The notes below the pieces were generated by a model, which saw nothing but the letters and a program-made list of their open reading frames with translations, was not told the DNA's origin and ran no database searches. A stretch of 64,000 bases of DNA from contig NZ_JYKS01000014.1 in NCBI RefSeq assembly GCF_000935045.1, positions 25,352 through 89,351 of the forward strand. Direction: 5' to 3'. Of this stretch, positions 59,780 through 64,000 are shown piece after piece. Numbering within the stretch: the stretch's first letter is position 1; the number at the start of each line of letters is the position of its first letter. The translations under genes were made by a program, and so were the position numbers. This DNA comes from Pseudomonas sp. 10-1B (lineage in GTDB: Bacteria > Pseudomonadota > Gammaproteobacteria > Pseudomonadales > Pseudomonadaceae).

Positions 59780-62020
59780 ATGGTACAGGTGAGAGTGCAC
59801 CAGCCGGTCAACACCGACGGCAGTATCAATCTCGAAGCATGGTTGGACCATGTGGTAAGCGTCGATTCGGCACTGGATCGCGCAGCGCTGAAAGAGGCCT
59901 GCGAGTTTGCCCATGAGGTCGAGAAGAAGGGCAACCCGGCCAAGCATTCCTGGGCGGACGGTACGTCCAGCTTCCAGGCGGGCCTGGAGATCGCTGAAAT
60001 TCTCGCCGATCTCAAGCTCGACCAGGACTCCCTGGTGGCAGCGGTCATCTACCGCTCGGTGCGCGAAGGCAAGGTCACCCTGGCCGAAGTCAGCCAACGG
60101 TTCGGCCCGGTGGTATCCAAGCTGATCGACGGCGTGCTACGCATGGCCGCCATCAGTGCCAGCCTCAGCCCACGGCAGTCGCTGGTGCTGGGCTCGCAGG
60201 CGCAGGTCGAGAACCTGCGCAAGATGCTGGTGGCCATGGTCGACGACGTGCGTGTGGCCCTGATCAAGCTGGCCGAGCGCACCTGTGCGATCCGTGCGGT
60301 CAAGGCCGCCGACGACGAGAAGCGCCTGCGCGTCGCGCGCGAAGTGTTCGACATCTATGCGCCGCTGGCGCACCGCCTGGGTATCGGCCATATCAAGTGG
60401 GAGCTGGAAGACCTGTCCTTCCGCTACCTCGAGCCCGACCAGTACAAACAGATCGCCAAGCTGCTGCACGAGCGCCGGCTGGACCGCGAGCGCTTCATCA
60501 GCGACGTGATGAACCAGCTGCAGAACGAGCTGCTGGCCACTGGCGTGAAGGCCGACATCAGCGGCCGGGCGAAACATATCTATTCGATCTGGCGCAAGAT
60601 GCAGCGCAAGGGCCTGCAGTTCAGCCAGATCTACGACGTGCGCGCGGTGCGCGTGCTGGTGCCGGAAATCCGCGACTGCTACACCGCGCTGGGCATCGTG
60701 CATACCCTGTGGCGGCACATCCCCAAAGAGTTCGACGACTACATCGCCAACCCCAAGGAGAACGGCTACCGCTCGCTGCACACCGCGGTGATCGGCCCGG
60801 AGGGCAAGGTGCTGGAGGTGCAGATCCGCACCCACGGCATGCACGAGGAAGCCGAGCTGGGGGTTTGCGCCCACTGGCGCTACAAGGGTACCGACGTCAA
60901 GTCCAGCTCCAACCATTACGAAGAGAAGATCTCCTGGCTGCGCCAGGTGCTGGAATGGCACGAAGAGCTGGGCGACATCGGTGGCCTGGCCGAGCAGCTG
61001 CGGGTCGATATCGAGCCGGACCGGGTCTACGTGTTCACCCCCGACGGCCACGCCATCGACTTGCCCAAGGGCGCCACGCCGCTGGACTTCGCCTACCGCG
61101 TGCACACCGAAATCGGCCACAACTGCCGCGGTGCCAAGATCAACGGCCGTATCGTGCCGCTCAACTACAGCCTGCAGACCGGCGAGCAGGTCGAGATCAT
61201 CACCAGCAAGCACGGCAACCCCAGCCGTGACTGGTTGAACTCCAACCTGGGCTACGTCACCACCTCGCGGGCGCGGGCCAAGATCGTCCACTGGTTCAAG
61301 CTGCAGGCCCGCGACCAGAACGTCGCCGCCGGCAAGACCTTGCTCGAGCGCGAACTCAGCCGCCTGGGCCTGCCGCAGGTGGACTTCGAGCGCCTGGCCG
61401 AGAAGACCAACGTCAAGACTGCCGAGGACATGTTCGCCTCGCTTGGCGCTGGTGACCTGCGCCTGGCCCATCTGGTCAACGCTGCCCAGCAGTTGCTCGA
61501 GCCCGAGCGCATCGAGCAGATCGAGCTGGTGCCGCGCAAGCCTACCGGGCCGCGCACTGGCAAGCGTGGCGACATCCAGATCCAGGGGGTCGGCAACCTG
61601 CTGACGCAGATGGCCGGCTGCTGCCAGCCGCTGCCGGGCGATGCCATTGTCGGCTACATCACCCAGGGCCGCGGCGTGAGCATTCACCGCCAGGACTGCG
61701 CCTCGGTGCTGCAGCTGGCGGGCAAGGAGCCGGAGCGCATGATCCAGGTGAGTTGGGGGCCGATCCCGGTGCAGACCTACCCGGTCGACATCATCATCCG
61801 TGCCTACGACCGCCCGGGCCTGCTGCGCGACGTGTCGCAGGTGTTGCTGAACGAGAAGATCAACGTGCTGGCGGTGAATACCCGCTCGAACAAGGAAGAC
61901 AACACCGCGCTGATGTCGCTGACCATCGAGATTCCAGGCCTGGACGCGCTGGGGCGCCTGTTGGGGCGGATCTCGCAGTTGCCGAACATCATCGAGACAC
62001 GGCGTAATCGTACCCCTTGA
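59780..62020 (+). CDS. relA: (p)ppGpp synthetase I RelA
   Basis: Ribosome-associated stringent-response alarmone synthetase. From MVQVRVHQPVNTDGSINLEA the protein is 746 residues. It has a degenerate N-terminal hydrolase domain (IYRSVREGK in place of the HDxxED catalytic motif), the synthetase domain with YRSLHTAVIGPEGK, then TGS and C-terminal ACT domains. GGAAAGG lies upstream of the ATG. An in-frame extension to 59435 overprints rlmD and is rejected. Confidence 0.96.
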   Translation: MVQVRVHQPVNTDGSINLEAWLDHVVSVDSALDRAALKEACEFAHEVEKKGNPAKHSWADGTSSFQAGLEIAEILADLKLDQDSLVAAVIYRSVREGKVTLAEVSQRFGPVVSKLIDGVLRMAAISASLSPRQSLVLGSQAQVENLRKMLVAMVDDVRVALIKLAERTCAIRAVKAADDEKRLRVAREVFDIYAPLAHRLGIGHIKWELEDLSFRYLEPDQYKQIAKLLHERRLDRERFISDVMNQLQNELLATGVKADISGRAKHIYSIWRKMQRKGLQFSQIYDVRAVRVLVPEIRDCYTALGIVHTLWRHIPKEFDDYIANPKENGYRSLHTAVIGPEGKVLEVQIRTHGMHEEAELGVCAHWRYKGTDVKSSSNHYEEKISWLRQVLEWHEELGDIGGLAEQLRVDIEPDRVYVFTPDGHAIDLPKGATPLDFAYRVHTEIGHNCRGAKINGRIVPLNYSLQTGEQVEIITSKHGNPSRDWLNSNLGYVTTSRARAKIVHWFKLQARDQNVAAGKTLLERELSRLGLPQVDFERLAEKTNVKTAEDMFASLGAGDLRLAHLVNAAQQLLEPERIEQIELVPRKPTGPRTGKRGDIQIQGVGNLLTQMAGCCQPLPGDAIVGYITQGRGVSIHRQDCASVLQLAGKEPERMIQVSWGPIPVQTYPVDIIIRAYDRPGLLRDVSQVLLNEKINVLAVNTRSNKEDNTALMSLTIEIPGLDALGRLLGRISQLPNIIETRRNRTP

Positions 62021-62033
62021 GACTGCGGCGCCT

Positions 62034-62123
62034 GCTTCGCGGGCTTGCCCGCTCCCACAGCTACTCTACAGATTCTGAATCCTGTAGCCATCCTGTGGGA
62101 GCGGGCAAGCCCGCGAAGAAGCC
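62034..62123. repeat. REP pair between relA and mazG
   Basis: Left arm about 62034-62060 and right arm about 62093-62123, core GCGGGCTTGCCCGC with CTCCCACAG heads. It fills most of the 124-base gap; mazG starts about 20 bases after the right arm. Confidence 0.9.
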
Positions 62124-62144
62124 ACCACCGAAGGACCTGCCTGA

Positions 62145-62978
62145 ATGACCTACACCCTCGAAGACCTGCTACACCTCATGGCCCGCCTGCGCGACCCGCA
62201 GTACGGCTGCCCATGGGACCTGCAGCAGAACTACGCGAGCATCGTCCCACACACCATCGAAGAGGCCTACGAGGTCGCCGACACCATCGAGCGTGGCGAT
62301 TTCGAGCACCTGCAAGGTGAGCTGGGCGACTTGCTGTTCCAGGTGGTCTACTACAGCCAGCTGGCCCGCGAGGAAGGGCGTTTCGAGTTCGATGGCGTGG
62401 TCGACAGCATCACCCGCAAGCTCATTCGCCGTCACCCGCATGTGTTCCCCACTGGCGAGTTGTACGCGCCGGTGGACACCCCCAGCCTGAGCGAGGCCCA
62501 GGTCAAGTCACGCTGGGAAGAAATCAAGGCCGAGGAACGTGCTGAGAAAAGCACGCCCGAACAACTGTCGTTGCTCGACGATGTGCCGACGGCATTGCCG
62601 GCGTTGTCGCGAGCAGCCAAACTGCAAAAGCGCGCGGCCACGGTCGGCTTCGACTGGCCTGCGGCATTGCCGGTGCTGGACAAAGTCCGCGAAGAGCTGG
62701 ATGAAGTGTTGCAGGCCATGGCCGACGATGATGCCGATGCGCTCGAGGATGAACTCGGCGATTTGCTGTTCGCCACCGTAAACCTGGCCCGTCACCTCAA
62801 GCATGACCCGGAAAACGCACTGCGCCGCGCCAATCGCAAGTTCGAGCGACGTTTCCGTTTTATCGAACAGGCATTGCGCGACAGTGGCCGGCCAATCGAA
62901 GATTGTAACCTTGACGAGCTGGACGCCCTTTGGGGTGAAGCCAAACGTCAGGAAAAGAACCTGCCCAGCTGCGGCTGA
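62145..62978 (+). CDS. mazG: Nucleoside triphosphate pyrophosphohydrolase MazG
   Basis: Hydrolyses dNTPs/NTPs and can lower (p)ppGpp, so it balances the RelA product made just upstream. The 277-residue protein has two MazG domains, each with an E-x-x-E-x-x-D type motif: EEAYEVADTIE with GDLLFQVVYYSQ, and EELDEVLQAMADDDADALED with GDLLFATVNLARH. Confidence 0.94.
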   Translation: MTYTLEDLLHLMARLRDPQYGCPWDLQQNYASIVPHTIEEAYEVADTIERGDFEHLQGELGDLLFQVVYYSQLAREEGRFEFDGVVDSITRKLIRRHPHVFPTGELYAPVDTPSLSEAQVKSRWEEIKAEERAEKSTPEQLSLLDDVPTALPALSRAAKLQKRAATVGFDWPAALPVLDKVREELDEVLQAMADDDADALEDELGDLLFATVNLARHLKHDPENALRRANRKFERRFRFIEQALRDSGRPIEDCNLDELDALWGEAKRQEKNLPSCG

Positions 62979-63004
62979 GCTGTTGCATAAGTGAGTGAAC
63001 ATTC

Positions 63005-63544
63005 ATGAGCCTTTCCCTTCGCGACCAATTGCTCAAAGCCGGTCTGGTCAACCAGAAACAGGTTTCTCAGGCCACTAAAGCCGAGAAGAAACAGAAACGC
63101 CTGGAGCACAAAGGCCAGGTCGAGGTGGACGACAGCCAGCAGCGCATGGCCAAGGAAGCCATGGCCGAAAAGGCCAAGCGTGACCAGGAGCTGAACCGCC
63201 AGCAGCAGGAAAAAGCCGAGCAGAAGGCCCGTGCCGCGCAGATCAAGCAACTGATCGAAGCCACTCGCCTGCCCAAGCTGAACACCGAGGATTACTACAA
63301 CTTCGTCGACGACAAGAAGGTCAAGCGCATTGCCGTCAACGCCCTGATGCGTACCAAACTGAGCAACGGCGCCCTGGCTGTGGTGGCGCATGCCGGCGGC
63401 TACGAGGTTATCCCGCGTGAAGCGGCGGTGAAGATCCAGGAGCGCGACCCCAGCCGTATCCTGCTGCTCAACACTCATGTCGAGGAGGCGGATGAGGACG
63501 ACCCGTACGCGGCCTACAAGATCCCCGACGACCTGATGTGGTAA
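63005..63544 (+). CDS. DUF2058-family protein (YaiL-like)
   Basis: A 179-residue protein with a long, very charged coiled-coil N-terminal half (for example QATKAEKKQKRLEHKGQ and EAMAEKAKRDQELNRQQQEK) and a compact C-terminal half. This matches DUF2058, whose members are nucleoid- or RNA-associated by annotation. Function is unknown. It starts 26 bases after mazG and ends with an intrinsic terminator. Confidence 0.82.
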   Translation: MSLSLRDQLLKAGLVNQKQVSQATKAEKKQKRLEHKGQVEVDDSQQRMAKEAMAEKAKRDQELNRQQQEKAEQKARAAQIKQLIEATRLPKLNTEDYYNFVDDKKVKRIAVNALMRTKLSNGALAVVAHAGGYEVIPREAAVKIQERDPSRILLLNTHVEEADEDDPYAAYKIPDDLMW

Positions 63545-63550
63545 ACCGGA

Positions 63551-63576
63551 AAAACCCCGCCTTGGCGGGGTTTTTT
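63551..63576 (+). terminator. Intrinsic terminator after DUF2058
   Basis: AAAACCCCGC (63551-63560), tetraloop CTTG, then GCGGGG and six T. A canonical terminator seven bases after the stop codon. Confidence 0.92.
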
Positions 63577-63590
63577 ACTTGAAGGCTGGG

Positions 63591-63773
63591 TCATTGCGTG
63601 GCGCGCTGGTTTTCCAGGTCTTCCAGCTCTACGCGGTACTGGTGTGCTTCATGTTCGTTATGGAACATCCCCACCAGTTGGCCTTGTTGGTGCACATCCC
63701 AGATCCGCATGCCAGCGGCCAGGCTTTCGTGGGACATTTTCGATTCGTCGCGTTCGGTTACTTGGACTGTCAT
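63591..63773 (-). CDS. Small hypothetical protein, 60 residues
   Basis: A charged 60-residue protein, MTVQVTERDESKMSHESLAA then GMRIWDVHQQGQLVGMFHNE and a C-terminal acidic helix. GGAG lies seven bases before the ATG, which supports real translation. No family is recognised. It faces the DUF2058 gene and its terminator. The 5' flank (63774-63910) is AT-rich and might hold its promoter. Confidence 0.6.
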   Translation of the reverse strand: MTVQVTERDESKMSHESLAAGMRIWDVHQQGQLVGMFHNEHEAHQYRVELEDLENQRATQ

Positions 63774-63910
63774 CGGTAAACTCCACTTCTTCAGTTGGCT
63801 GCGACAGTGTGTCGCACACCCTCTTTATAGAGTTTGTTAGCAGGCTAAGTAAATAAAACCGGGATGAAACAAGTTTCATGAAGGCTGAAAGGGTCTGCTG
63901 CCTGGGCTGG

Positions 63911-64000
63911 CCCTATCGCCGGCAAGTCGGATCGCCGCACCGCAGCTCCCACAGGTACTGCACAGGGCTTGAGGCCTATGCGGTCGAGGTGGGAGCTGGC
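63911..64000. repeat. REP pair cut by the window end
   Basis: The left unit has CGCCGGCAAG, a non-repeat interruption of about 20 bases (TCGGATCGCCGCACCG), then CAGCTCCCACAGG. The right unit starts GTGGGAGCTGGC near 63989 and runs off the window. It appears to be a broken GCCGGCAAGCC-type element. Confidence 0.75.

Overview
The window is chromosomal DNA of a fluorescent Pseudomonas, most likely of the Pseudomonas putida group. This rests on high GC content, protein sequences that read like P. putida orthologues, gene order matching what I recall of P. putida and P. aeruginosa (bam/lpx cluster; ispF-truD-surE-pcm-nlpD-rpoS-rsmZ-fdxA-mutS-recA; finR/fpr; gacS-cysM-rlmD-relA-mazG), and about 13 paired REP palindromes of the P. 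putida type between genes. It is almost entirely core genome: no prophage, transposase, integrase, CRISPR array, rRNA or tRNA was seen.

Layout. 1-11369: an envelope and lipid operon (frr end, uppS, cdsA, dxr, rseP, bamA, skp, lpxD, fabZ, lpxA, lpxB, rnhB) that makes the lipid carrier, phospholipid precursors, isoprenoids and lipid A, and assembles outer-membrane proteins. 11551-22909: dnaE, accA, tilS, pyrG, kdsA, eno, ftsB, ispD. 23042-26022: a LysR regulator divergent from the glutathione-dependent formaldehyde pathway (frmA, fghA). 26200-35135: ispF, truD, surE, pcm, nlpD, rpoS, the small RNA rsmZ, fdxA and mutS. 35415-38461: a GT25-like gene, an unlisted 49-residue Cys-rich ORF, pncC, recA, recX. 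38766-48428: mixed conserved genes, including a LOG-family protein, an orphan ribbon-helix-helix-like protein, tapT, erdR, dgkA, the finR/fpr redox pair, sprT, ttcA and a divergent Tag-like glycosylase. 48421-51900: wrbA, arsC, a thioredoxin-like lipoprotein, a META-domain lipoprotein, a CxxC protein and ldhA. 52214-63773: gacS, an OmpR/histidine-kinase pair, cysM, rlmD, relA, mazG, a DUF2058 gene and a small conserved-looking ORF.

The strongest regulatory theme is the Gac/Rsm and stationary-phase network. The sensor GacS, the GacA-dependent RNA RsmZ with a well-placed upstream activating sequence, RpoS with a PsrA-type operator inside nlpD, and RelA all lie within about 32 kb. I found no convincing new multi-gene system. 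The less-explained items are the mutS-pncC junction (GT25 plus micro-ORF), a 68-bp inverted repeat upstream of ldhA, a hairpin covering the ispF ribosome-binding site, the orphan RHH gene, the Tag-like protein without the N-terminal cysteine, and a histidine kinase whose reading frame ends inside a REP element.
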